From: Lachnospiraceae bacterium
GTDB taxonomy: Bacteria; Bacillota; Clostridia; Lachnospirales; Lachnospiraceae
Length of the DNA stretch: 38,450 bases
NCBI GenBank assembly: GCA_031263035.1
Contig: JAISGP010000038.1
Coordinates: 1 to 38,450 of the forward strand
Reading direction: 5' to 3'
Shown: positions 7,902 through 17,128 of the stretch, one piece after another
Numbering within the stretch: position 1 is the stretch's first letter
Layout: every line of letters starts with the position of its first letter
Position numbers and translations under genes: made by a program
The notes under the pieces: model-generated
Seen by the model: the letters and a program-made list of their open reading frames with translations, nothing else
Told to the model about the DNA's origin: nothing
Database searches by the model: none

Positions 7902-9887
7902 TTACTTACTCATCTCAATAAACTCGTCTTCTGAAATTATCGGTATTCCAAGCGATTTTGCTTTTTTATTTTTTGAACTTGATGAATTCACATCATTATT
8001 AATTAAATAGTTTGTTTTGGAAGTAACAGACCCTGTCACTTTTCCTCCCATACTTTCTATTAATTCTTTTACTTCATTTCTATTTGCAAAATGAACTACA
8101 TCTCCAGTAATTACAAAATTCACTCCTGCAAATCTCTGATTATTTTCATCTACCACTGGGATTTCAATATCTAATTCCTTTACTAGATTGTTAAAAATCT
8201 CCATATTTTCCTCAGATGAAAAGTACTCTGCAAATGAGGTTGCAAGAATTGTTCCCAATCCATCTATCTCTTCAAGTTCTGAAACATTTGCACTGATTAT
8301 CTTATCTAAGTCATAATTAAAATATTTGCAAATAAGCTTTGCATTTGCAAGCCCAATTCCTAGTATGCCTAAAGCATATATAAGCTTTGGCAATGCCACA
8401 TGACGAGCTTTATCCACAGATAAGATTAAATTATCGTAGGATTTTCTACCAAAACCTTCCATTTCCACTATTTCATCTTCGTGATTTTGCAAATGAAAAA
8501 CATCTATATAATTTTTAACAAATCCTCTATCAATGAATTTCTCCAAAGTGCTTTCAGACAAGCCGTCAACATTTAAAGCATCTCTGCTTACAAATAAAGT
8601 AAATTTTTTAATCTGCTTAGCCGGGCAATTAGGATTAGGGCAATTCAAAGTTTTTGAAAGTCCATCTTCTTTTATAATTGTTTTTGTTCCACAAGCTGGA
8701 CATTCTTCAGGAATAATTGCATTGGCACTTTTTGTGAAGTTTTCTGCAATTTGAGGGATAATCATATTTGCTTTATATACGCTAATTTCATCTCCAACTC
8801 CAAGTTCTAACTCTTCTAAAATACTTATATTATGCAAACTGGCTCTTTTTACTGTTGTTCCTTCTAGTTCTACCGGTTCGAAAACAGCGATAGGATTAAT
8901 CAAACCAGTTCTACTTGCATTCCATTCGATTTCTATAAGTTTTGTCATTGCTTTTTCATCTGCCCACTTGAAGGCAATGGAATCTTTCGGAAATTTAGAT
9001 GTGCTACCTAAACTTTTTCCATATGCTATATCATCATAAAGAACAACTAATCCATCTGATGGAAAATCATTTTTCTTTACTTGCTCTTTAAACCAAAGAA
9101 CTTGTTCTTCAACATTTTCTTCTGTAACTATATGATATTCTACAACTTGAAACCCAAGATTTTTAAGCCAAATAAACTGTTCTTCATGAGAATTGTCAAA
9201 TGTTGATGCATCATTATCTGTTACATTTGCACCATCCATTTCTTTAGCACTTACAAATGAAAAAGCATAAAACCCTACATTTCTATTTGCAGTAATTTCA
9301 CTGTTTAATTGACGAACAGAACCACTAACTAGATTTCTTGGATTTTTATATTTTGAATCAATATCCGGAATTTCTTCATTTATCTTTTCAAAATCGCTAT
9401 ATGTGATTATTGCTTCACCGCGAATAATTAATTCGCCTTTAAATGGAATAGAAATAGGAATGTTTTTAAAGGTTTTGGCATTGGCAGTAACTACTTCTCC
9501 AACCTCTCCATTACCTCTAGTTACTGCCTTATAAAGCTTGCCTTCTCTATAGGTTAAAACTATAGTTAGCCCATCCATCTTCCATGACAAAAGTGATTTT
9601 TCTTTTCCAACAAATGAGGCAAGAGTGTCTACACTTTTAGTTTTATCCAGACTAAGCATTGGACTTGGATGACGTTCTTTTGGTAGAGAACTTACAACCT
9701 CATAGCCTACATTAATTGTAGGACTATTTGCCATAATGATGCCTGTCTCTTTTTCCAAAGCTTCCAGTTCATCATATAATTTGTCATATTCAAGATTTGG
9801 CATAACCTCAACAGCATCCATATAATATGCCTTACGTGCCAAATTTAATTTTTCAACTAATTCTGTAATTCTCTGTTTCTTATTCAT
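7902..9887 (-). CDS. ligA: NAD+-dependent DNA ligase, divergent type
   Basis: It seals nicks in DNA using NAD+. The 661 residues show the whole family layout: domain Ia with the paired Tyr (Y21, Y22), the adenylation domain with the AMP-accepting Lys (K103 in KMDG), an OB fold, a zinc finger starting CPACG and ending CPNPNC, helix-hairpin-helix repeats, and a C-terminal BRCT domain (about 590-661). Two normally conserved stretches differ: the residue two before the Lys is Ser (E in E. coli LigA), and TRGDG reads TRGNG. The same form occurs in other Clostridia as I recall it, sometimes beside a standard LigA. Whether this genome has another is not visible. CAGGAG five bases before the ATG sets the start. 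Confidence 0.9.
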   Translation of the reverse strand: MNKKQRITELVEKLNLARKAYYMDAVEVMPNLEYDKLYDELEALEKETGIIMANSPTINVGYEVVSSLPKERHPSPMLSLDKTKSVDTLASFVGKEKSLLSWKMDGLTIVLTYREGKLYKAVTRGNGEVGEVVTANAKTFKNIPISIPFKGELIIRGEAIITYSDFEKINEEIPDIDSKYKNPRNLVSGSVRQLNSEITANRNVGFYAFSFVSAKEMDGANVTDNDASTFDNSHEEQFIWLKNLGFQVVEYHIVTEENVEEQVLWFKEQVKKNDFPSDGLVVLYDDIAYGKSLGSTSKFPKDSIAFKWADEKAMTKLIEIEWNASRTGLINPIAVFEPVELEGTTVKRASLHNISILEELELGVGDEISVYKANMIIPQIAENFTKSANAIIPEECPACGTKTIIKEDGLSKTLNCPNPNCPAKQIKKFTLFVSRDALNVDGLSESTLEKFIDRGFVKNYIDVFHLQNHEDEIVEMEGFGRKSYDNLILSVDKARHVALPKLIYALGILGIGLANAKLICKYFNYDLDKIISANVSELEEIDGLGTILATSFAEYFSSEENMEIFNNLVKELDIEIPVVDENNQRFAGVNFVITGDVVHFANRNEVKELIESMGGKVTGSVTSKTNYLINNDVNSSSSKNKKAKSLGIPIISEDEFIEMSK

Positions 9888-10082
9888 AGTTCTCCTGTAA
9901 TACTGTTTATTAAATAATATTTTTATTACCTTTTTGCAAATGAAATATACTTATCTGCAATACGTCAATAATCACCATATTTGACAAGCAATTCACAGAT
10001 ATCATTTAATTATATTTATTATTATTTTTCTATATAATACACTAACTGCAAAAATTGCTTTAAGTATGTTATAATCCTAATT

Positions 10083-10793
10083 TTATAAATTCAAATTTTC
10101 TCTCAACAGACTTATTTCTTCTTCCGTAAGTTTCCGATATTTTCCAATTTCAAGATACCCTAGTTTAATATTCATAATTCTAACTCGCTTTAAATTAATA
10201 ACATTTCTGCCTAAGGCATTACACATTCTTCTTATTTGACGATTAATACCTTGGGTAATTATTATGGAAAATGTAAAGTCATCTATCATTTGCAATTTCG
10301 CCTTGCGAGTAACTTCGTCTATCTGTTTTTCTTTATCAACAATATGAACACCTTCACTCATTTGGCGAAAAAAGTTTTCATCTATCTTTTTATCAACTGA
10401 AACCACATACTCTTTTTCGTGAGCATTTCGTCCCTTCATAAGTGCCTCAATTAAATCCCCATCATCAGTCAAAAGAATTAATCCTTCTGAGTCTTTATCA
10501 AGTCGCCCCGCATATGTAATTCGAGTTGGATAACCTATAAAATCAATTATATTATTGGGCTCTCTTTTATCTTCCGTGCAAATAATTCCTTTGGGTTTGT
10601 TAAAAGCAATATAGGTTTTTTCAATTTTTCTTTTGATTTCCTTACCATCTACAAATATCCTATCATCATCACTAACAGAAGTTCCCTTAACGGCTAAAAT
10701 GCCATTAACAGACACTCGCCCTTCATCTATTAATTCGTCTGCCTTTCTTCGTGAAGCAATTCCAGCTTCTGCAATAAATTTATTTAAACGCAT
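10083..10793 (-). CDS. rluF: 23S rRNA pseudouridine synthase RluF
   Basis: It converts a uridine of 23S rRNA to pseudouridine (U2604 in the E. coli enzyme). The protein has 236 residues. An S4 RNA-binding domain (1-60) is followed by the RsuA-type catalytic domain with the aspartate motif GRLDKDSEGL (about residues 97-106) and the NRQIRRMC segment. The HEKEYVVSVDK and LKRVRIMN stretches match RluF better than RluB or RluE. GGAG five bases upstream sets the ATG. It has its own promoter (10858-10885). It is a single-gene unit between luxS and ligA. Confidence 0.88.
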   Translation of the reverse strand: MRLNKFIAEAGIASRRKADELIDEGRVSVNGILAVKGTSVSDDDRIFVDGKEIKRKIEKTYIAFNKPKGIICTEDKREPNNIIDFIGYPTRITYAGRLDKDSEGLILLTDDGDLIEALMKGRNAHEKEYVVSVDKKIDENFFRQMSEGVHIVDKEKQIDEVTRKAKLQMIDDFTFSIIITQGINRQIRRMCNALGRNVINLKRVRIMNIKLGYLEIGKYRKLTEEEISLLRENLNL

Positions 10794-10857
10794 AATCGCT
10801 CCAAATTTTAACTATAATAAAATCAGTTTTTACACTTCTATCATTTGCTAATTGATT

Positions 10858-10885
10858 ATTATACTTATTCAATATTTTTATTCAA
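10858..10885 (-). promoter_or_regulatory. Promoter of rluF
   Basis: TTGAAT (10885-10880) and TATAAT (10863-10858) on the minus strand are 16 bp apart, about 65 bp before the rluF start codon. Confidence 0.5.
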
Positions 10886-10909
10886 ATCATTCAATAAATC
10901 CAAAAATAA

Positions 10910-10919
10910 ATTTGCAAAT
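10910..10919. repeat. ATTTGCAAAT palindrome, intergenic copy
   Basis: This is one of eight exact copies of this 10-bp palindrome in the window. It lies in non-coding DNA between luxS and rluF, so codon choice cannot explain it. Confidence 0.8.
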
Positions 10920-10989
10920 TAACAATAAAACTTATAGTAATATTCATACTAATTTTTTACTACTGTAAAATATCATTATCCTTATTTTT

Positions 10990-11454
10990 CTAGTTATATT
11001 TCATTCTTCTATTATTTAATAATTCATCTTTATACTTTCTCATATAATACTTTGCCATATTTAAGTTCTGTTCAGAATAATTACCACATTCTTCTGGCTT
11101 AGCACCGGGAATTTCACCCTCAAAATTAATTATAAAATCTGCCAAATCTATAACATTTGCAAATATATCTTCAGAAGACAAATCACCAAACATAACCATA
11201 TAACAACCTGTTCTACAACCCATAGGTCCAAAATAAACTAAATCATCCTTTATCTTACTATTTCTAAGATATGTTGCCCCCAAATGCTCAATAGTATGAA
11301 GAGCCGGCACATCCACAACTGGCTCTCTATTAGGTGCTGTAATTCTAAGGTCAAATGTAGTAATTACCACTCCATTCCTCTCATCTTTTCTGGAAACATA
11401 AACTCCCGGAAATAAATTTAAATGATCAATTGTAAAACTTGCTATCTTATCCAT
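10990..11454 (-). CDS. luxS: S-ribosylhomocysteine lyase LuxS
   Basis: LuxS cleaves S-ribosylhomocysteine to homocysteine and DPD, the precursor of the signal AI-2, as part of the activated methyl cycle. The 154 residues are full length. The metal site is HTIEH (H53, H57) with C123 in EECGN; E56 and C80 in MGCRTG are the catalytic pair. AAAGGA lies seven bases before the ATG. Neighbouring methyl-cycle genes such as the nucleosidase are not present here. Upstream lie four tandem copies of a 38-bp unit that may act in its control. Confidence 0.96.
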   Translation of the reverse strand: MDKIASFTIDHLNLFPGVYVSRKDERNGVVITTFDLRITAPNREPVVDVPALHTIEHLGATYLRNSKIKDDLVYFGPMGCRTGCYMVMFGDLSSEDIFANVIDLADFIINFEGEIPGAKPEECGNYSEQNLNMAKYYMRKYKDELLNNRRMKYN

Positions 11455-11489
11455 AATGTAATCCTTTCAGTATGTAACTTTTTTAATTC

Positions 11490-11630
11490 TTCTTTATATC
11501 ATATAAAACTTATAATCTAACTTTATTTTCTTTATATCTTATAAAACTTGTAATCTAACTTCACTTTTTTATAGCTTATAAAACTTAAAATCTAACTCAT
11601 TTCTCCTTATACCATATAAAAATTATTTTT
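11490..11630. repeat. Tandem 38-bp repeats upstream of luxS
   Basis: The word TATAAAACTT, or a one-base variant in the last copy, starts at 11502, 11540, 11577 and 11615, giving periods of 38, 37 and 38 bp. The flanks are also conserved: CTTTATATC before and AATCTAACT after, in three of the copies. On the minus strand each unit reads AGTTAGATT...AAGTTTTATA. Most likely this is a slipped tandem duplication; it may carry repeated regulator sites or weak -10-like boxes for luxS. Confidence 0.7.
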
Positions 11631-11640
11631 TGACTGTTCT

Positions 11641-12477
11641 TTATAATTTTTCATTATTAATTTTCCCAATACAAAGATCTCTATTTTTAAGTTCATTTTT
11701 TTCACCTAGAATAAGATTTCTTAAAAACATTTCTAAATATTCGGTCGTTCTATATACTCCATTAGGAATATTATTATAATTGGCACGAACTAGTGCATTT
11801 CGAAAATACCAAGCATTTTCTGCAAATAAATCATTAGTAGCCATAAAACCTAAAGTCCTTAAATATTTAATGAAGAAAACTGCTGTTGTTCTTGTATTTC
11901 CTTCACTAAAAATATGAATTTGCCACAATCTCGAAACAAAAAAAGCAAGATGTTTAATAATTTCATCTGTAGAAAGTCCCTTATAACTAAATTGTTTTTC
12001 CAATGATAAATCATATTCTAATGTTGCTTGTAATTCAGAAGCACTACCATAAGTAACAGAAGCCCCATCTAGTACCCATTCTCTTTTAGTAATATTATAC
12101 TCTCTAATTTTTCCGGCATGACTATATATATTTTCAAACAACCTACGATGTATTGAAATGTACTCATTTGGAGTAAAAGAAAAAGCTGTCTCAGACAATA
12201 TCTTCGTTATTCTTGCGGATACCTTATCAGCTTCTTCTATTCCATTATCACTGTCTGATACCTCATCTCGTTCTTCATAATAGTTTTCTATAAGCTTATT
12301 AACTTCATCTAAAGAAATATCTCCCTCAATATTTCTTTTAGCAGCCTCAATTAAATATTTCGACGGTTTTAAACCATCAACATCTTGAAGCCCTATAGCA
12401 GTGCTCCATAAATAAGCCTTTTTAGCTTTATCCGGCTCTTCTTCTCTATAATATTGTTCAAAATGGTCTTTATTCAT
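11641..12477 (-). CDS. Fic-family protein with variant active-site motif
   Basis: Fic proteins usually transfer AMP from ATP to a Ser, Thr or Tyr of a target protein. The central motif here is HIFSEGNTRT rather than HPFxxGNGRxxR: the catalytic His, Glu and first Arg are kept, but the second Gly is Thr and the last Arg is lost. The N-terminal helix region, GLQDVDGLKPS, may correspond to the inhibitory (S/T)xxxE(G/N) helix of self-inhibited Fic proteins, with Asp in place of Glu; this alignment is my inference. Activity is therefore uncertain. A TTG at 12510 would add 11 residues, but GATGAGG six bases before the ATG at 12477 points to a protein of 278 residues. It follows recU by 59 nt and is probably cotranscribed. 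Confidence 0.8.
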   Translation of the reverse strand: MNKDHFEQYYREEEPDKAKKAYLWSTAIGLQDVDGLKPSKYLIEAAKRNIEGDISLDEVNKLIENYYEERDEVSDSDNGIEEADKVSARITKILSETAFSFTPNEYISIHRRLFENIYSHAGKIREYNITKREWVLDGASVTYGSASELQATLEYDLSLEKQFSYKGLSTDEIIKHLAFFVSRLWQIHIFSEGNTRTTAVFFIKYLRTLGFMATNDLFAENAWYFRNALVRANYNNIPNGVYRTTEYLEMFLRNLILGEKNELKNRDLCIGKINNEKL

Positions 12478-12536
12478 AAAACGCCTCATCTGAAGATTTA
12501 ATTTTTTCAATTTCTTCTCTATACAGTTCTTCTAAA

Positions 12537-13070
12537 TTATTCCCTCATCTTCAAATCCAAACTCAAAGTCTCTAAATATGGGACAAAGTATCCGCTGACT
12601 ACTTCAAAGAAAAACTGAGGATCTAATTCCTCAATTTTAAAGCTTTTTCTGCCGCCGTTTAAACTTCTCTTCCAAAATCTATATAATTCTTCAAATCGCA
12701 TATAATAGATTTTATTTATTTGAGTATAATATATGATTAAAAATGATATTCCGTCTTGGGTTTCAAAGTTACTCATAAATTCAACTTGGTGTTCATGAAT
12801 ATTCTGTAGTGGAAAAGTATCGGAAGCACATTCTTTAGCATCAAAGCATATAGGTATTCCTTGGCAGGCTCCGATATAGTCAACCGTACTGATTTTATCA
12901 AAATAGGCTAAGGTAATATGTCTATTTTCTTTATCAATTTTTACTGGAGTTATAGGAGTTGGTATCTTCTGAACCAATGCCAATTTTTTTCTTGCATAAT
13001 CTTCATTAGTTCTATTAATAAATTCTTCTAAGGTAGATCCCCTAAGACCTCTTGAATTCCATGTTGCCAT
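12537..13070 (-). CDS. recU: Holliday junction resolvase RecU
   Basis: RecU cuts four-way DNA junctions made during recombination in Firmicutes and also modulates RecA. The 177 residues include the nuclease core typical of the family: STVDYIG (about 60-66), FDAKE (about 75-79), and FPLQNIHEHQ (about 86-95), which supply the acidic and Lys catalytic residues. Helpful context is the nearby ruvAB branch-migration pair. AGAGG lies before the ATG. After its stop the next reading frame stays open for 24 codons up to the Fic start. Confidence 0.92.
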   Translation of the reverse strand: MATWNSRGLRGSTLEEFINRTNEDYARKKLALVQKIPTPITPVKIDKENRHITLAYFDKISTVDYIGACQGIPICFDAKECASDTFPLQNIHEHQVEFMSNFETQDGISFLIIYYTQINKIYYMRFEELYRFWKRSLNGGRKSFKIEELDPQFFFEVVSGYFVPYLETLSLDLKMRE

Positions 13071-13214
13071 TTTTGACCTCTTTTTATTTCTTTCAACAGA
13101 AATTAATCTCTACGTATACTGACTTTTATATTTATTGAGTGTTTTCATAAATCTAATATGATTTATTGTAAAATAAAACAATATCTATTTTAAAATCCAT
13201 TTTTAAATTTCATA

Positions 13215-14468
13215 TTACTTTAAGTATCTTGAGATATAATTGTCTAAATCTTCAAACTTATCTTTTAATATTCTTGCAAATACCTTTGGTATTTCTGCAA
13301 AATATTCTTTGTCTGATAAATAATCTAATTCACCCTTTAACTTAGGGAAAACAAGTTGATATGAATGAAGTAATTGGGCTTTAACTCCATACTTTCTTTT
13401 ATAGTAATCATTAAACTTTCTATCACCATACTTATAGTCTCCAACTACTGGGTGACCTATACTCCCAAGATGTGCACGTATTTGATGAGTTTTTCCTGTA
13501 ATCAAATGAACTTTTAATAGTGTAATATTATCGCTAAACAATAGTGGAATTATTTCTGTTTCAATGTGAGTGTTACTCTTTGAATTAAATTCTTTATTAT
13601 TACCTTCATTTTTAACTTCTGCTTGATTAGGCTCTTTATTTTCACCTTCATTTCCTAAATAAATCTTACTAACCTTATCTACTACCACAAAATTACCATC
13701 AGCTGACTTTTGCAAATTCCCATCTAATACAATTTTCTTATCAATTCTTCCTTTAACCAATGTTAAATAATATTTTTTAATCTCTCTACTTTTAAATATC
13801 CTAGACAGTTCTTGCAGTGCAAATAATGTTTTACCTGCAACTATTAATCCAGAAGTATTTCGATCTAAACGATTTACAATACTTGGGTGAAAAGTTTGAA
13901 GATCCGTAACTGATAATTCTCCTTGAGAAATCATATAATCTATTAACATTTCAACTAGAGAGTAATCATTGTCTCTGCTTTTTTGAGAAAGTACACCTGC
14001 CGGTTTGTTTAAAAGTAAAATATTCTCATCTTCATATATAATATTTTCATTGCAAATGATATTTTTACTATTATTTTCTAATTTCTTTAAACCATCATTA
14101 CTACCTATACTGTCCGATTTAGTACTTTTTTCCCAAACATTAAATTTCTCTTGATAGTCTAATGTTGTATTATTTTTATCAACTTTTTTTCTTATACCAT
14201 ATAAACTAAGATTACTTTTGTTATCACCTTGAGACTTATAATCCACCTCTTTCTGAAAGGATTTTATAGTTTCATCAGCTAGAAAAAATGACAGATTATC
14301 CCCTACATTAAGAATTTCCTTACCTGTCACCTTTTTTTTATTTAAAACAATATTCTTTTTTCGAAACATTTTATATAAAAAGCTATCCGGTGCCAAATTC
14401 AAAAATTTCTTTGAAAATTTATAGACACTTTGTCCAGCTTCATTTTTTCCAATTTCTCTATTTACCAT
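13215..14468 (-). CDS. RluC/RluD-family 23S rRNA pseudouridine synthase with long linkers
   Basis: It is predicted to make pseudouridine in 23S rRNA. An S4-like N-terminal part (about 1-75) is followed by the catalytic domain with HPSIVNRLDRNTSGL, whose Asp is the nucleophile. The protein has 417 residues, roughly 100 more than usual. The excess lies in two Asn-, Lys- and Glu-rich stretches: one between the domains (about 75-140) and one inserted in the catalytic domain before TEIIPLLFSD. Both look disordered. The core motifs are intact, so it should be active. GATGAGG four bases before the ATG sets the start. RluC- and RluD-type members cannot be separated reliably here. Confidence 0.85.
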   Translation of the reverse strand: MVNREIGKNEAGQSVYKFSKKFLNLAPDSFLYKMFRKKNIVLNKKKVTGKEILNVGDNLSFFLADETIKSFQKEVDYKSQGDNKSNLSLYGIRKKVDKNNTTLDYQEKFNVWEKSTKSDSIGSNDGLKKLENNSKNIICNENIIYEDENILLLNKPAGVLSQKSRDNDYSLVEMLIDYMISQGELSVTDLQTFHPSIVNRLDRNTSGLIVAGKTLFALQELSRIFKSREIKKYYLTLVKGRIDKKIVLDGNLQKSADGNFVVVDKVSKIYLGNEGENKEPNQAEVKNEGNNKEFNSKSNTHIETEIIPLLFSDNITLLKVHLITGKTHQIRAHLGSIGHPVVGDYKYGDRKFNDYYKRKYGVKAQLLHSYQLVFPKLKGELDYLSDKEYFAEIPKVFARILKDKFEDLDNYISRYLK

Positions 14469-14617
14469 ATATCCTCATCAAAACTTATTTCAACAAATGC
14501 AAAACTATCCTAATGATATTGTATTTTTCAATCAAAAAAATAAAAATCCAGCACTATAACATTCAAACATAACAAAAACAATATTAATAACAATCTTCTA
14601 AACTTTTCAATAATATG

Positions 14618-15184
14618 CTACACCAATTGAGTTAATAAAGCCTTTGAAATATCTTTTTCAAGTTTCTCATTTCTGACCGCGAAACTATCAATCTGCCTAA
14701 TCTGACTTAAAAAGTCCTCAGGCTTTGTACTAATTCTCACCCTAGCATTTGAAAATCCACTAGAAATCATAAACTCTAGAAGGTATTCATATATTCTTCC
14801 TTCATCAACATTTTTATCTTCTATATAGAAATAAGCATTATTACTTTTTATTACTGCAGCTTGAATACAATAAACCTTAGATGAGGTTGAAAAAGGTAGC
14901 TCATAAATCGCTGTATAATCTTTAATATGTTTTTCTATTTCCTTATAAATGTTTCCACTTATTCCTTTGAATTTAACCACTAAAATAAACTGTACAAATG
15001 CTCTTGCAAATGGAAGAACCCCCACGATTGCTATAATTGTAAAAACATTTTTAGGTGTTCCATATTTTTCAATACCCACCATATATATAATCAAGAGTAT
15101 AAATGCTTCCAAAATACTCATTTTCAAATTTCTTTTTTTAATATATTTTATATATCCTTTTTTACCTTTTAAAAGCTTCTTCAT
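14618..15184 (-). CDS. Two-helix membrane protein of unknown function
   Basis: I do not recognise this 188-residue protein. A very basic N-terminus (nine or more Lys in the first 20 residues) is followed by two hydrophobic helices at about 25-40 and 49-70. A soluble domain of about 115 residues follows with no metal or nucleotide motif that I can see. The basic end should stay in the cytoplasm, which with two helices also puts the C-terminal domain inside. AAGGATG lies before the ATG. It sits between ruvB and the pseudouridine synthase, but the gaps (about 150 nt on each side) do not prove an operon. Confidence 0.65.
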   Translation of the reverse strand: MKKLLKGKKGYIKYIKKRNLKMSILEAFILLIIYMVGIEKYGTPKNVFTIIAIVGVLPFARAFVQFILVVKFKGISGNIYKEIEKHIKDYTAIYELPFSTSSKVYCIQAAVIKSNNAYFYIEDKNVDEGRIYEYLLEFMISSGFSNARVRISTKPEDFLSQIRQIDSFAVRNEKLEKDISKALLTQLV

Positions 15185-15333
15185 GTCACATCCTTTTTGT
15201 TTTACTTCAAATATTTAACCTATATATCTCACAAAACTTTATTCTCTTGAAACAATACACACTACAAAATATATTTATAGCTTAACTTCTTTTTTCATTT
15301 AAATAGCTCTAAATCAAAAGCAACTACTATATT

Positions 15334-16344
15334 TTATTCATCATCTTTTTTACTATATTCAATCCCAAGATGTTCATATGCAAGAGGCATGGCTACCCTT
15401 CCACTTGAAGTTCTACTTATAAATCCATTCATAAGAAGATATGGTTCGTATACATCTTCAATAGTTCCGGCATCTTCTCCTAATGCTGCTGATAGGGTAT
15501 TTAACCCTACAGGTCCACCACCAAATTGAACAATCAAAAGAGATAAAAGTTTTCTATCAATTTCATCTAATCCCATTTTGTCTACTTCAAGAGTATTTAA
15601 AGATTCCCTAGCTACAGTCCCATTAATTGTGCCATCATATTTAACCTGAGCGAAATCTCTAACTCTTTTCAAAAGTCTATTTGCAAGTCTCGGAGTTCCC
15701 CTAGACCTTCTAGCAATAAGACTAGCTCCATCCTCGTCAATACTAGTGTCTAATACCTTAGCGGAACGAAGAACTATATCGGTTAATTCCTTCTCTGTAT
15801 AAAACTCAAGTCTATTTATAACACCAAATCTATCTCTTAAAGGGGCTGTAAGCATACCTACTCTTGTTGTAGCTCCAATTAAAGTAAATTTAGGCAAATC
15901 AAGTCTAATGGACCGTGCTGTTGCACCTTTACCAATCATAATGTCAATTGCAAAGTCCTCCATTGCCGGATAAAGAACTTCTTCAACTTGACGATTAAGA
16001 CGATGAATTTCGTCGACAAATAATACATCATTTTCAGCAAGATTATTGAGAATTGCTGCCATTTCTCCAGGTTTTTCAATTGCAGGACCTGAGGTAATCT
16101 TAATATTTACTCCTAATTCATTTGCAACAATTCCAGCTAAGGTAGTCTTACCAAGGCCTGGAGGTCCATAAAGTAGAACATGGTCTAAGGCTTCTCCACG
16201 CATTTTAGCTGCTTCAATATAAATCTTCAAAGAATCCTTTGCCTTGTTCTGTCCAATATAATCTTTAAGATATTTAGGTCTTAACTTATTATCACTTACC
16301 ATATCCTCAGGTAATTCTGATGTAGTTATAATTTTTCTTTCCAT
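15334..16344 (-). CDS. ruvB: Holliday junction branch-migration helicase RuvB
   Basis: RuvB is the hexameric AAA+ motor that, with RuvA, drives branch migration of Holliday junctions. The sequence shows Walker A GPPGLGKT, Walker B VLFVDEIH, the sensor GATTR and the C-terminal winged-helix DNA-binding domain ([16 protein letters not shown]). At 336 residues it has the usual length. Two ATG codons lie close together: the first (16350) touches the AGG of the ribosome site, while the second (16344) is six bases beyond it, so the second is chosen. ruvA lies upstream with a gap of about 170 nt. Confidence 0.95.
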   Translation of the reverse strand: MERKIITTSELPEDMVSDNKLRPKYLKDYIGQNKAKDSLKIYIEAAKMRGEALDHVLLYGPPGLGKTTLAGIVANELGVNIKITSGPAIEKPGEMAAILNNLAENDVLFVDEIHRLNRQVEEVLYPAMEDFAIDIMIGKGATARSIRLDLPKFTLIGATTRVGMLTAPLRDRFGVINRLEFYTEKELTDIVLRSAKVLDTSIDEDGASLIARRSRGTPRLANRLLKRVRDFAQVKYDGTINGTVARESLNTLEVDKMGLDEIDRKLLSLLIVQFGGGPVGLNTLSAALGEDAGTIEDVYEPYLLMNGFISRTSSGRVAMPLAYEHLGIEYSKKDDE

Positions 16345-16516
16345 ATCCATCCTATATTCTCTATACTCAAAATCTATTTTTTATTGCAAATAATAATACT
16401 ATACCTATAAAAATATTTCTCTAGACTTTTTAACTTCTTACAAATTCAATTTTTACAATTCTAACTAAATTAAAATAAATGCTTCTTTAGAAGATTTATA
16501 ATTGCTCCAAAGCTTA

Positions 16517-17128
16517 TTAACCAAGATACTTTAATGCCAATTTCAATATATCTTCTGTTGTCATATCTTCCGTAATTTCAATACTTTTTACTGCTTTAAT
16601 GCTTTCAAGTGAGCTTATCCCAAGAGCCTCTAAAGCTTCAATTGCCATAGTTTTATTACTTGCATTTGCAGAAGGATTACCAGACAGTATATCTGCCGAA
16701 ACATCACCACTGGGAAAAATATCCTCAGAACTAATTTTATCCTTTAGTTCTATGATTATTTTTTCCGCTGTTTTTTTACCAATTCCTGGAGATTTAGATA
16801 TAGCCTTGCTATCACCGGAGATTATGGCGTATCGCAAATCATCTAAAGACAAAGTATTTAAAATGGCTAGACCACCTTTAGGTCCAACTCCATTTACTCC
16901 AATTAACATTTTAAATAACGACAAATGATCACGAGTTAAAAATCCAAACAACTTCATGGAATCTTCTTTTACACTAAAATATGTGTGAATTAAAACTTCC
17001 TGACCTACTCTTGGAAGCTTTTCCATGGATTCTCCTGTCATATAAACATTATATCCTATTCCATTTACATCAACTATAATTGTTTCTTCCTCTAAAGAAA
17101 TCAATTCTCCTCTTAAATATGTAATCAT
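16517..17128 (-). CDS. ruvA: Holliday junction-binding protein RuvA
   Basis: RuvA holds the four-way junction as a tetramer and loads RuvB. The 203 residues show the N-terminal OB fold (1-63), two helix-hairpin-helix motifs (LIGVNGVGPKGGLAIL and SPGIGKKTAEKIIIEL), and the small C-terminal domain III that contacts RuvB, joined by an Asp/Ser-rich linker. AGAGGAC three bases upstream supports the ATG. RuvC is not expected in Firmicutes; RecU, encoded nearby, fills that role. Confidence 0.95.
   Translation of the reverse strand: MITYLRGELISLEEETIIVDVNGIGYNVYMTGESMEKLPRVGQEVLIHTYFSVKEDSMKLFGFLTRDHLSLFKMLIGVNGVGPKGGLAILNTLSLDDLRYAIISGDSKAISKSPGIGKKTAEKIIIELKDKISSEDIFPSGDVSADILSGNPSANASNKTMAIEALEALGISSLESIKAVKSIEITEDMTTEDILKLALKYLG

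Noticed and set aside
8871-8886. A T-loop-like GGTTCGAAA, as in tRNA genes
   Set aside because: It lies within the ligA coding sequence and no acceptor or anticodon stem can be drawn around it. No tRNA gene was found anywhere.
9981-10005. A perfect TTGACA on the plus strand between ligA and rluF
   Set aside because: No -10 box sits at 16-18 bp, and there is no plus-strand gene downstream.
11490-11630. The tandem repeats before luxS as a CRISPR array
   Set aside because: The whole 38-bp unit is repeated, including what would be spacers; there are only four units and no cas gene nearby.
12478-12510. An upstream TTG start for the Fic gene
   Set aside because: The extra 11 codons lack a good ribosome site, whereas the ATG at 12477 has GATGAGG six bases upstream.
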